A DNA stretch of 8,432 bases from positions 1-8,432 of the forward strand of contig JAAZOW010000254.1 of NCBI GenBank assembly GCA_012797575.1. The letters run 5' to 3'. The translations under genes were made by a program, and so were the position numbers. How positions within the stretch are numbered: the first letter of the stretch is position 1; each line of letters starts with the position of its first letter. Of this stretch, positions 1 through 6,210 are shown one piece after another. This stretch comes from Methanomicrobiales archaeon (lineage in GTDB: Archaea > Halobacteriota > Methanomicrobia > Methanomicrobiales > Methanoculleaceae). The notes below the pieces were generated by a model. It made no database searches and was not told the DNA's origin. It saw only the letters and a list, made by a program, of their open reading frames with translations.

Positions 1-75
1 GGTTCCTTCCGGGACAGCGATCCGGGTCCGGGAGAGGGCCTCCTCAAAGAGGGTCCCGTAATCATCGAGGTTCAC
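1..75 (-). CDS. N-terminal fragment of an unidentified gene downstream of dph5 (3' end outside window)
   Basis: A reading frame opens at a GTG (73-75) that overlaps the dph5 stop by four bases (GTGA) and stays open to the window edge, giving 25 residues beginning VNLDDYGTLFEEALSRTR. The 4-bp overlap is typical of translational coupling and makes this the next gene of the same operon. The visible part is acidic then basic and probably helical. It faintly recalls the start of small archaeal helical proteins of the DUF357 kind, but 25 residues are too few to identify it. Function is unknown. Confidence 0.5.
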   Translation of the reverse strand, partial: MNLDDYGTLFEEALSRTRIAVPEGT

Positions 76-827
76 AGCCCCGCAAAGACCTCCAGGTACT
101 CTCGCTCCATGGGATGGAGGTCAGCCGGGACGATGAGGATATGGAGCGGAGGCCCAAAATCGATCTCCTTCAGTCTCGCACCGGTTCCCGCCGCGACCAC
201 CGGATACCTCGACCCTGCCCTGGCGATGCCCACATAGAGAGCGGGCGGATCGATCTCGCGCACCCGGGCCGCCATCTCCTCGATGAGGGTGATCGCTTCA
301 GGTATACGCATATAGCGGCTCTCCTGGATGTCGAGGTAGACCAGCGTGTGCAGACCGAGATCGAGGTTGACCCCGATCGTCTCGACAGGGGTCGTCGGGA
401 ACCAGCCTTTTGCGGGAAACGGGATCGAGCAGGACTTTCCGAACCGGTAGTTCTGGAGCCCGGAGAGGCCTGGGGCTGCGCTCGATATAGATGAAGAATG
501 GATGATCGACGTCGCCACACCGGCGGCAGCGGCACGCATCCGCAGATCGGCGTGGGTCGTCGAGACCATGGGATCCCCCGCCGTCAGGAACGCCACGCGG
601 CCCCGCACGGCGTCCTCTATGATATCCTGAGGATCCTGTTCAACGTCCTCCCGGCCGAGCACCCGGATCTCCTTCCCAAAGAGCGCCTCCATCTCAGCGA
701 TGCCGGTCCCCATCAACCGGGATGTATACGCCTCCAGGTAGACAGTATCGGCATCCCGGATGCATTCGAGGCCCTTGAGGGATATATCCCCAAGATCGTA
801 GAGCCCGAGTCCCACAAACGTCAGCAT
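72..827 (-). CDS. dph5: Diphthine synthase (diphthamide biosynthesis methyltransferase)
   Basis: 251 residues. Dph5 is a cytosolic SAM-dependent methyltransferase of the tetrapyrrole-methylase fold. It methylates the 3-amino-3-carboxypropyl group placed on a histidine of elongation factor 2 by Dph2, the middle step of diphthamide synthesis. Family signatures seen: N-terminal MLTFVGLGLYDLGDIS (1-16), DTVYLEAYTS (27-36), the glycine-rich SAM-binding stretch LTAGDPMVSTTHADL (81-95), and SSSISSAAPGLSGLQNYRFG (111-130). Length matches archaeal Dph5 (about 250-270). The ATG at 825-827 is chosen because homology begins there and GAGGAG lies 7 bases upstream; a frame open further upstream adds only an Arg/Ser-rich, unconserved extension. 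It starts 40 bp after the RecA/KaiC-like gene and ends overlapping the next gene by 4 bp. Identification is firm; operon membership is inferred from spacing. Confidence 0.95.
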   Translation of the reverse strand: MLTFVGLGLYDLGDISLKGLECIRDADTVYLEAYTSRLMGTGIAEMEALFGKEIRVLGREDVEQDPQDIIEDAVRGRVAFLTAGDPMVSTTHADLRMRAAAAGVATSIIHSSSISSAAPGLSGLQNYRFGKSCSIPFPAKGWFPTTPVETIGVNLDLGLHTLVYLDIQESRYMRIPEAITLIEEMAARVREIDPPALYVGIARAGSRYPVVAAGTGARLKEIDFGPPLHILIVPADLHPMEREYLEVFAGL

Positions 828-867
828 GGTCGATCTCCTCACGGCCGATCGGGACCGTCCTGCACTC

Positions 868-1593
868 TCACCAGCGCTCCTCAAACGTCAACCTTCCATC
901 ATCGTAGAAGTAGCGGACCCGGGGAGTCGTCCTGCCACGGATACCTACGATGCGGAGGTCCCGTTCCACCAACCCCCCTCCGTCACCTGACCTCACCTCG
1001 ATGACTATATTCATCAACTGTTTCATCGCGGCAACGGTCCTCTCATCGAACGACTCACTGTTGAGGACATAGATACCGAGCCCCTCCAGTTTCTTCACCC
1101 GGTTCGTTATGATGTGGAGAAACCGGAAGGTCACCTCCAGCCCGGTGTACATAAGGAGGGTCGAGACCGAGTTCATGCAGAGCCGGAGCGGCGGGGGCAT
1201 CGGTCCGGGAGACTCGGCCATCACACTCTCCCTCCACATATCCTCCACCATCCGGGAGAACTTGATCCCTATGCTGGTCAGGTTGACAGGACTTGCAACG
1301 AACTTCACCTTCGACGTATCCCGGAGGGTCGGCACCGAGCTCTTCGTGATCGCATCGATGATCCCGATCTGGTTCCCGCTCGCTCCGAGGTTTCGGAACG
1401 CGCCGACGACCTCAGAGGCACGGTCATCGGTCGAGATCGCGATCGTCCACTCGCCCGCCACCGGGCAGGCTACCCTGTAGGCGATACGCTCCGCGTAGGC
1501 CAGGGGAGGTGCCAGGATGAGGACGTTCGTGGCAGCCCGCAGGCCCCCGAACTCCTCGTCGACCAGTGGGATGCCGGTTGTGTAGGAGTACAT
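868..1593 (-). CDS. RecA/KaiC/RAD55-like protein with degenerate nucleotide-binding motifs
   Basis: 241 residues. The N-terminus TTGIPLVDEEFGG (5-17) resembles the TGIPGLDELLGGG opening of KaiC/RAD55/GvpD-type RecA-fold proteins, and the strand pattern of one RecA domain follows. Where the P-loop should be, the sequence is LILAPPLAYAERIAYR (25-40), with no GxxxxGK[ST]. The Walker B position reads LRLCMNSVSTLL (136-147), with Asn where family members carry Asp (typically DSLSxLL). I infer a non-hydrolysing or non-binding paralogue, perhaps structural or regulatory; no substrate can be assigned. It starts 11 bp after the feoB stop with only a weak AGGT-like ribosome site, so translation probably depends on feoB. 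dph5 follows 40 bp downstream. The superfamily call is moderately secure, the specific role unknown. Confidence 0.7.
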   Translation of the reverse strand: MYSYTTGIPLVDEEFGGLRAATNVLILAPPLAYAERIAYRVACPVAGEWTIAISTDDRASEVVGAFRNLGASGNQIGIIDAITKSSVPTLRDTSKVKFVASPVNLTSIGIKFSRMVEDMWRESVMAESPGPMPPPLRLCMNSVSTLLMYTGLEVTFRFLHIITNRVKKLEGLGIYVLNSESFDERTVAAMKQLMNIVIEVRSGDGGGLVERDLRIVGIRGRTTPRVRYFYDDGRLTFEERW

Positions 1594-1604
1594 CCTGATA
1601 ATAC

Positions 1605-3455
1605 CTATGCCAGGAGACGATAGATAAGGCCTCCGATAAATAACCCGAGAGAGATGGTGTAGATCGTGATTGCGATCGTGATCCGGGAGCCGACTTCACG
1701 CAGGAGGACCGTTATGGTCGCAAGACAGGGGATGAAGAGGACGGTCACGACGGAGAAGATATAGAGTTGAAGGGACGTGAGCACCGACCCGAGGTCTGCA
1801 GTCCCCGCAAGGATCGCAAGGGTCTCAAACGCCATCTCTTTTCTGAGGACGCCAAAGACGAGCGCTGTGGCCGAGTAGCCGGGGAGGCCGAGGAGGGCCA
1901 TGGTATAGGGTTCAACCATCCCCTCAAATAGGGCCATGACACCGAAGAACTCGAGCAGTCCGAGGACGACACTCCCTGCGAGGAGGAGAGGCATCGCGAT
2001 GAAGAGGAACTCAGAGAGGCGCGCCCAGGCTTTCTTCGCCACCAACTTCGGATCAGGTCGGCGGAGCGCGACCATCTCCATGATCATCCCGAACTGTTCG
2101 CCGGGCGCCACGCGGGAGAGGACGAGCCCCGTGAGTATGATGAGAACAAAGACGATGGCGTAAACGCTGAATGCTGCCCCGATACCGACGAAACTGGCTA
2201 CGATCCCGGCGATGATGACGGTCCGCGCTGAACAGGGGACCATCGTGACCAGGAACGAGGCGATGATGCGTTCACGCCGGGAGCGCAGGAGTCGCACGCT
2301 CATGATCGCCGGCACGTTGCACCCGAACGCCAGGGTGAGGGGGATGACCGCACCACCGTGCATCCCGACCAGGTGCATGGCGTTATCAGCGAGGAACGCG
2401 GCTCGGGTCATATACCCGGAGTCCTCGAGGATCGAGATGGCTATGTAGAAGAGGAAGACGAACGGAAATGCTATCCCAAGGCCTGCCTGGAGCGCGAGTA
2501 TGAGGGCTGTTCCCAGCGTCTCTACGAGCGGTGGCAGTCCGATGGCGATGAACGGCTGGAGCACGAAGATCTCGAATAACTCGACGATCAGGTCTTCGAG
2601 GAACGACCCTACGACGAAGACTATGAGGAGCATCCCCACGAGGATCCCGATGAGGATGGGGATACCCGGGATCGCCCGCGTCAGGATGCTGTCGAGGTCG
2701 GTCCGCGGAGGTGGCGCCTCCTCCCGGATGGTGAGGCCCGCGAGCTCGCGGGCATAGTTATGACGGTTGGTGGCGATGATCTGGGCGGCCGTCATCCGGC
2801 GTCGGGACTCGATCTCCTCGGCGATCGTCCGTGCTGCATCGAGGAGATCCGGGTTATCGCCAAACCCCTGGAGTGCCTGGATGCTCGCCCGCCGGTCGGT
2901 CCCAAACACCTTCTCGAGGCTCCGTATGGCGGCTTCTATGTGATCGTCATAGGGGATCTCCACCTGTGATGGGCGGGTGGCGGCAAGCGCCGCCGGTATG
3001 ATCTGGTCGATATTCTTTCCGAGCGACGCGGCTGTCAGGATCACCTCAGCGCCGAGGCGGTCGCGGAGCGGGCCGGGGTCGATCTCGAGTCCCAGTTTCG
3101 CGGCTTCATCGACCATGTTCAGCACGACGACCATCGGAAGGCCGTACTCGGCTACCTGGAGGAGGAGGTAGAGGTTGCGTTCAAGGCGCGTGGCGTTGGC
3201 CACCACGATGACCACATCGGTCTCCTGTTGATCCAGGTACCGGCGGACCAGGAATTCTTCTTCTGAGTCGCCTTCCAGCGAGTAGATGCCGGGGAGGTCC
3301 ACGATCTCGACCATCTCCCGCTGGAAACAGGTGTTTCCCCGCTGCAGCTCGACGGTGGTCCCGGGGTAGTTGCTCACCTCGACGCCGAGGCCGGTGAGCT
3401 GGTTGAAGATCAGGGATTTCCCCACGGTAGGATTACCGATCAGTGCAAACTTCAT
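1605..3455 (-). CDS. feoB: Ferrous iron transporter FeoB (GTPase-coupled membrane permease)
   Basis: 616 residues; imports Fe(II) across the cytoplasmic membrane using an N-terminal cytosolic G domain. G-protein motifs in order: G1 GNPTVGKS (7-14), switch I NYPGTTVE (29-36), G3 DLPGIYSLEG (53-62), G4 NMVD (113-116), G5-like TAASLGKN (141-148). A helical spacer follows to about 260, then the polytopic membrane part. This holds the two Gate regions, with GCNVPAIMSVR and VPCSAR in the first and FIPCLATITVLLREVG in the second, near the C-terminus; these Cys residues line the proposed iron path. It is shorter than the E. coli protein (773), mainly at the C-terminal cytosolic tail, as is usual in archaea. 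Its ATG directly follows the TGA of the preceding small gene, with GGTGGT 5 bases upstream inside that gene. The DtxR-FeoA regulator at the head of the operon suggests metal-responsive expression. Confidence 0.97.
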   Translation of the reverse strand: MKFALIGNPTVGKSLIFNQLTGLGVEVSNYPGTTVELQRGNTCFQREMVEIVDLPGIYSLEGDSEEEFLVRRYLDQQETDVVIVVANATRLERNLYLLLQVAEYGLPMVVVLNMVDEAAKLGLEIDPGPLRDRLGAEVILTAASLGKNIDQIIPAALAATRPSQVEIPYDDHIEAAIRSLEKVFGTDRRASIQALQGFGDNPDLLDAARTIAEEIESRRRMTAAQIIATNRHNYARELAGLTIREEAPPPRTDLDSILTRAIPGIPILIGILVGMLLIVFVVGSFLEDLIVELFEIFVLQPFIAIGLPPLVETLGTALILALQAGLGIAFPFVFLFYIAISILEDSGYMTRAAFLADNAMHLVGMHGGAVIPLTLAFGCNVPAIMSVRLLRSRRERIIASFLVTMVPCSARTVIIAGIVASFVGIGAAFSVYAIVFVLIILTGLVLSRVAPGEQFGMIMEMVALRRPDPKLVAKKAWARLSEFLFIAMPLLLAGSVVLGLLEFFGVMALFEGMVEPYTMALLGLPGYSATALVFGVLRKEMAFETLAILAGTADLGSVLTSLQLYIFSVVTVLFIPCLATITVLLREVGSRITIAITIYTISLGLFIGGLIYRLLA

Positions 3456-3698
3456 TCAGTACCACCGCGCAGAGTCCTTGGCCGCAACCAGGAGAGGGGG
3501 TATCCCTTCTGTAGAGCTCTGGCCGCCCGCAGGCGGTGTAGCGTACGGCACATCGGCGCTCGCGAGTATGCCCCTACAGCCGCCTCTGCGGCCCGCAGGT
3601 GGCATGGGTACGCCTGAAGCGGGAGTCGTCTGCTGGATGATCGGTCGCAGGATAGGGCTGTCCCAGGGATATTTCGTGTACAGCTGGTGCAGGGTCAT
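3456..3698 (-). CDS. Small unrecognised protein between the FeoA-type regulator and feoB, carrying a repeat-like insert
   Basis: 80 residues, not recognised. Start MTLHQLYTKYPWDSPILRP (1-19) and end LLVAAKDSARWY (69-80) look like ordinary conserved protein. The middle (about 28-62) is Pro/Gly/Ala-rich, repeats PPAG (33-36 and 55-58) and coincides with an inverted and direct DNA repeat. Support for a real gene: ATG with GAGAGGGA 7 bases upstream, location inside a co-directional feo operon (36 bp after the regulator), and a TGA abutting the feoB ATG (TGAATG). By position it could be a small Feo accessory protein, analogous in place to FeoC, but it shows no winged-helix or Cys cluster that I recognise. 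Alternatively this is a non-coding spacer containing a repeat. No signal peptide or membrane helix is visible. Confidence 0.55.
   Translation of the reverse strand: MTLHQLYTKYPWDSPILRPIIQQTTPASGVPMPPAGRRGGCRGILASADVPYATPPAGGQSSTEGIPPLLVAAKDSARWY
3525..3612. repeat. Imperfect palindromic and direct repeat unit inside the small feo-operon gene
   Basis: Arm 3527-3541 (CCGCAGGCGGTGTAG) pairs with 3574-3591 (CTACAGCCGCCTCTGCGG) over 15 base pairs with three bulged bases and a 32-nt loop. In addition GCCCGCAGGCGG (3525-3536) recurs as GCCCGCAGGTGG at 3591-3602, and GTACG follows each copy (3543-3547 and 3608-3612), giving a degenerate direct repeat with a period of about 66 bp, that is 22 codons in the frame of the small gene. 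It resembles a short palindromic element of the REP/RPE sort. No second copy elsewhere in the window was noticed. Mobility is inference only. Confidence 0.55.
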
Positions 3699-3734
3699 TG
3701 CGATTTCCCTCTCTTGGATGTGCCACCGGGCGGC

Positions 3735-4388
3735 TTAGCCCGCAACAGCCGGTGGGCACGACTCCACGATGATCGATGCGGCGATCTCAGGGCTGATGCC
3801 GATATCACAGCCCTTTACCCTGACGACGACCGAGAAGTTCGGGAGTTTACGCCGGATCTGCACGACCTCGCCGGGGAGGATGCCGAGGTCGAGCAGCCTC
3901 CGGTTCCGCCGGGGCCGCTGGATCGCCGCCACCCGGACGGTGTCTCCTTCCTTGCAGTCGAGGAGCGTATGGGCATCTCGACCCCAGCGACACCGGGCAC
4001 GTCGCCCGGGCGGGGGGCAGGCACCGCCGTCCATGTAGGAGGAGAGACGGTCGATGGTCTCGTCGGAGATACCATGCTCAAGCGCGCAGGCCTCCTGGCT
4101 TGCCGCGCTCTCCTCGACACCGAGCACCTCAGTCAGGAAGCACTGGAGTACACGGTGTTTCCGGGCCACTTTCGCTGCAACCGCCTTCCCTTTCTCGGTC
4201 AGCTGAAGAGTGCCGTCCGGCGCCTGTTCCAGGTACCCCTCTTCGACCAGGGATGCGATGGTTGCCCCGACATCTGCCTCTTTGGCGCCGGTTGCAGCCG
4301 CTACCTCCTGTGGCGTCGCCGAATTCTCGCCGTTCTCCGTGATCATGAGGACTGCTTCGAGATAATCCTCAAATGTGGAAGAAAGCAT
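3735..4388 (-). CDS. DtxR/MntR-family metal-dependent transcriptional regulator with C-terminal FeoA domain
   Basis: 217 residues. Domains: winged-helix HTH (about 1-65), metal-binding/dimerisation helices (about 70-120), Cys-containing linker (120-145), FeoA/SH3-like domain (about 146-211; DLGILPGEVVQI at 167-178). Likely metal ligands: Asp8 and Glu11 in FEDYLEAV, His78 in RKH, and Cys101, Glu104, His105 in EACALEH. Asp8 resembles MntR, while Cys at the 101 position resembles DtxR/IdeR, so iron is favoured by context but Mn is not excluded. The linker ACPPPGRRARC differs from the CPHGxPIP-type linker common in the family. The ATG at 4386-4388 starts MLSSTFEDYLEAV, matching family starts; a TTG six bases upstream is an alternative, 11 bases after a GGTGGAG. 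No good ribosome site precedes the ATG, so a leaderless mRNA is possible. It heads the iron operon and probably controls it, and itself, in response to Fe(II). Confidence 0.9.
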   Translation of the reverse strand: MLSSTFEDYLEAVLMITENGENSATPQEVAAATGAKEADVGATIASLVEEGYLEQAPDGTLQLTEKGKAVAAKVARKHRVLQCFLTEVLGVEESAASQEACALEHGISDETIDRLSSYMDGGACPPPGRRARCRWGRDAHTLLDCKEGDTVRVAAIQRPRRNRRLLDLGILPGEVVQIRRKLPNFSVVVRVKGCDIGISPEIAASIIVESCPPAVAG

Positions 4389-4412
4389 TCTCAAGCTTCT
4401 TACATCTCCACC

Positions 4413-4420
4413 AGTTTATG
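4413..4420 (-). promoter_or_regulatory. Weak TATA-like element for the iron operon
   Basis: The minus strand reads AAACCAAATCCATAAACTGG, with CATAAACT centred about 28 bp before the regulator's ATG. It sits in the only AT-richer stretch of the divergent region. Together with the missing ribosome site it is compatible with a leaderless transcript starting near 4388-4394. The match to the archaeal TATA consensus is poor. Confidence 0.25.
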
Positions 4421-4463
4421 GATTTGGTTTCTACCCCATGAAGGTGAGTTCGCCCGATACCCG

Positions 4464-4480
4464 CACCGGTCTGATCGGTG
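4464..4480. promoter_or_regulatory. 17-bp near-perfect dyad in the divergent control region, candidate operator
   Basis: CACCGGTCTGATCGGTG has seven of eight Watson-Crick matched positions around a central T (4472); the exception is G4469 against T4475. It lies 76 bp upstream of the regulator ATG and 20 bp before the TATA-like box of the plus-strand operon. Dyads of this size are typical targets of dimeric winged-helix repressors such as DtxR/MntR. Assignment to the adjacent regulator is inference from location. The 142-bp divergent region (4389-4530) holds nothing else I recognise besides the two TATA-like boxes. Confidence 0.35.
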
Positions 4481-4500
4481 AGGCGGAGGCAGGGTTAACG

Positions 4501-4509
4501 CCTATATGG
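4501..4509 (+). promoter_or_regulatory. TATA-like box of the PolX/prenyltransferase operon
   Basis: CCTATATGG is centred 26 bp upstream of the ATG at 4531, the spacing expected from archaeal TATA box to transcription start. A transcript would therefore begin at or next to the start codon (leaderless). A GGGGA at 4516-4520 lies 10 bases before that ATG and 4 before an alternative GTG at 4525, so a short-leader transcript is also possible. Confidence 0.4.
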
Positions 4510-4530
4510 TCCTGCGGGGAATCAGTGATC

Positions 4531-6210
4531 ATGGTGAACCTTGAGAGGCAGGTCACGAACAGCGACGTTGCGGGGCAGCTTGCGCTCATGGGCCGGCTGC
4601 TTGAGGTCGCAGGAAGGGATGGATACCGGGCAGCTGCCTACGCGCGGGCAGCACGGCAGGTCGAGCACCTCTCCCTTCCGGTCGCCGGGCTCGGTGAAGA
4701 GGCGCTCACCCGTATCCCCGGTATTGGGACCAGGATAGCCGGGCAGATCCAGGAGATCACAGAGACCGGGTCGTTTCGGGAGCTAAGAGATCTCCAGGCT
4801 GCTGTACCGGGATCGGTCATCGACCTCCTCGATGTCGGCGGTGTGGGGCCACGGACGGCGCACGTCCTCTGGAAGCGGCTCGGCATCCTGACTGTGGATG
4901 ACCTGGAGCGGGCGGTGAAGGGGAGGCGGCTCCGGGTGGTGAGGGGATTTGGCGCGAAGAGGGAAGAGGAGATAGGGAGGGGGATCAGGCGGTACCGCAA
5001 GAGGTCTGATCCGCTGACCCGTCCAGGTGCCGATACCGTGCTCGGGAACGTGGTGGCGCTTCTTCCGGAGGGGGGGTATACGGTTGCTGGGGGGTATCGT
5101 CGGGGCGCAAGCACCATCGACAGGATTGAGATCGTTGTCACCGGAGGCCGGGATGAACTCATGCGCCGCATACCCGCCGATGCGGTCGTCGGCGAGGATG
5201 AGGGGGGTATCTCGCTCTCGCTCCACGGTGCCCGGGTGGACGTCAGGTTCATCGACCGGGCCCGGTACGGCACAGCGCTCCTCTGCGCCACCGGGTCCCC
5301 GAAGTTCCTGGCCCGGCTCAGTGAGGCGGCGCTTGCACGGGGCTGTCGCCTGGAGCCGGGTGGCCTTGTGGACCCTGCGAGTGGGCGCCTGCAGACGTTC
5401 GAGAACGAGGAGGAGGTCTTTGCGTTCCTCGGTATGGAGGTTATCCCGCCGGAGCTTCGTGAGGGGCGGGGCGAGGTCGAGCTCGCCCTCGATCGTGCCC
5501 TCCCCGACCTCGTCGAACACCCTGATCTGCGCGGGGACCTTCATGCGCACACGACTGCAAGCGACGGCCGCCAGTCGCTCGAGGACGTGGCGGCCGCAGG
5601 GGATGCCCGGGGGTATGAGTATATCGCTATCACGGATCACTCATCCCGGGTGCGGCCTGAGGGTCTCAGGAAGCAACGGGCCGATATCGAGCAGGTCAAC
5701 CGGCGGCATACTTGTCACCTCCTTGCCGGGAGCGAGGTGGATATCAGGAGCGATGGCAGCCTCGGCTACCCAAACCGGGTTCTTGCCGACCTTGACCTGG
5801 TTATAGCCTCGGTCCATTCGGGGTTTGGCCAGAGTCAGGATGTCATGACCCGGCGCATCCTCTCTGCGATGGAGAACGAGCACGTCGATATCATCGGCCA
5901 CCCCACGGGGAGGCTCCTCGGCAAAAGACCGCCGTATGCGGTTGATCTCGATCGGGTGATCGGTCATGCGGCCGCGACGGGGACGGCGCTTGAGATCAAC
6001 GCGTCGCCGCACCGGCTGGATCTTGATGATATTTATGTCTGGCGTGCAAAGGGAAAGGGAGTGAAACTGGCTGTAGGGACTGATGCCCACCGGGTGGGCG
6101 AGTTTTCGAATATCTGTTACGGCATCATGCTGGCGCGCCGGGGCTGGTGCACACGAGATGATATCATAAACACCCTCACTCTGTCAGAACTTATGGAGTG
6201 GCTCTCGTGA
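4531..6210 (+). CDS. polX: PolX-type protein: family X polymerase-like region with degenerate active site fused to an intact PHP phosphoesterase domain
   Basis: 559 residues, the usual PolX size. Order: 8-kDa-like helical domain (1-55), helix-hairpin-helix DNA-binding motifs RIPGIGTRIAGQI (61-73), DVGGVGPRTAHVL (101-113) and FGAKREEEIGRGI (140-152), family X palm (165-330), PHP domain (333-559). The palm is altered: AGSxRR reads AGGYRR (186-191), and the metal-binding DxD position reads Arg198-Ile-Glu200 in STIDRIEIVV; only the third Asp (237, ARVDVRF) remains. The PHP metal ligands look complete: DLHAHTTASDG (336-346), TDHS (368-371), GSEVD (400-404), SVHS (427-430), GHP (456-458), TDAH (517-520). 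Expected activity is 3'-5' exonuclease/phosphoesterase in base-excision repair, probably without DNA synthesis. The ATG at 4531 fits the conserved start; upstream in-frame codons from 4375 would run into the divergent gene and show no family similarity. It overlaps the next gene by 4 bp. Confidence 0.9.
   Translation: MVNLERQVTNSDVAGQLALMGRLLEVAGRDGYRAAAYARAARQVEHLSLPVAGLGEEALTRIPGIGTRIAGQIQEITETGSFRELRDLQAAVPGSVIDLLDVGGVGPRTAHVLWKRLGILTVDDLERAVKGRRLRVVRGFGAKREEEIGRGIRRYRKRSDPLTRPGADTVLGNVVALLPEGGYTVAGGYRRGASTIDRIEIVVTGGRDELMRRIPADAVVGEDEGGISLSLHGARVDVRFIDRARYGTALLCATGSPKFLARLSEAALARGCRLEPGGLVDPASGRLQTFENEEEVFAFLGMEVIPPELREGRGEVELALDRALPDLVEHPDLRGDLHAHTTASDGRQSLEDVAAAGDARGYEYIAITDHSSRVRPEGLRKQRADIEQVNRRHTCHLLAGSEVDIRSDGSLGYPNRVLADLDLVIASVHSGFGQSQDVMTRRILSAMENEHVDIIGHPTGRLLGKRPPYAVDLDRVIGHAAATGTALEINASPHRLDLDDIYVWRAKGKGVKLAVGTDAHRVGEFSNICYGIMLARRGWCTRDDIINTLTLSELMEWLS

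Noticed and set aside
828..884. Longer N-terminus for Dph5 starting at 884
   Set aside because: The extra 19 residues are Arg/Ser-rich and precede the conserved MLTFVGLGLYD start, which has its own ribosome site.
4400..4405. ATG-TAA minimal start-stop next to a GGTGGAG upstream of the regulator
   Set aside because: The purine-rich stretch abuts the ATG with no spacing, so ribosome initiation there is unlikely.
3687..4481. Long plus-strand reading frame antisense to the DtxR-FeoA gene
   Set aside because: It mirrors a gene with clear domain motifs, has Arg/Pro/Gly-rich composition typical of GC-rich antisense frames, and no family similarity that I recognise.
4375..4530. Longer PolX start at 4375
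   Set aside because: It would overlap the divergent regulator and contain the TATA-like box and dyad inside coding sequence; the added residues lack PolX similarity.
4783..5640. 285-codon minus-strand frame opposite polX
   Set aside because: High GC keeps antisense frames open; polX on the other strand has complete HhH and PHP motifs, while this one shows none.
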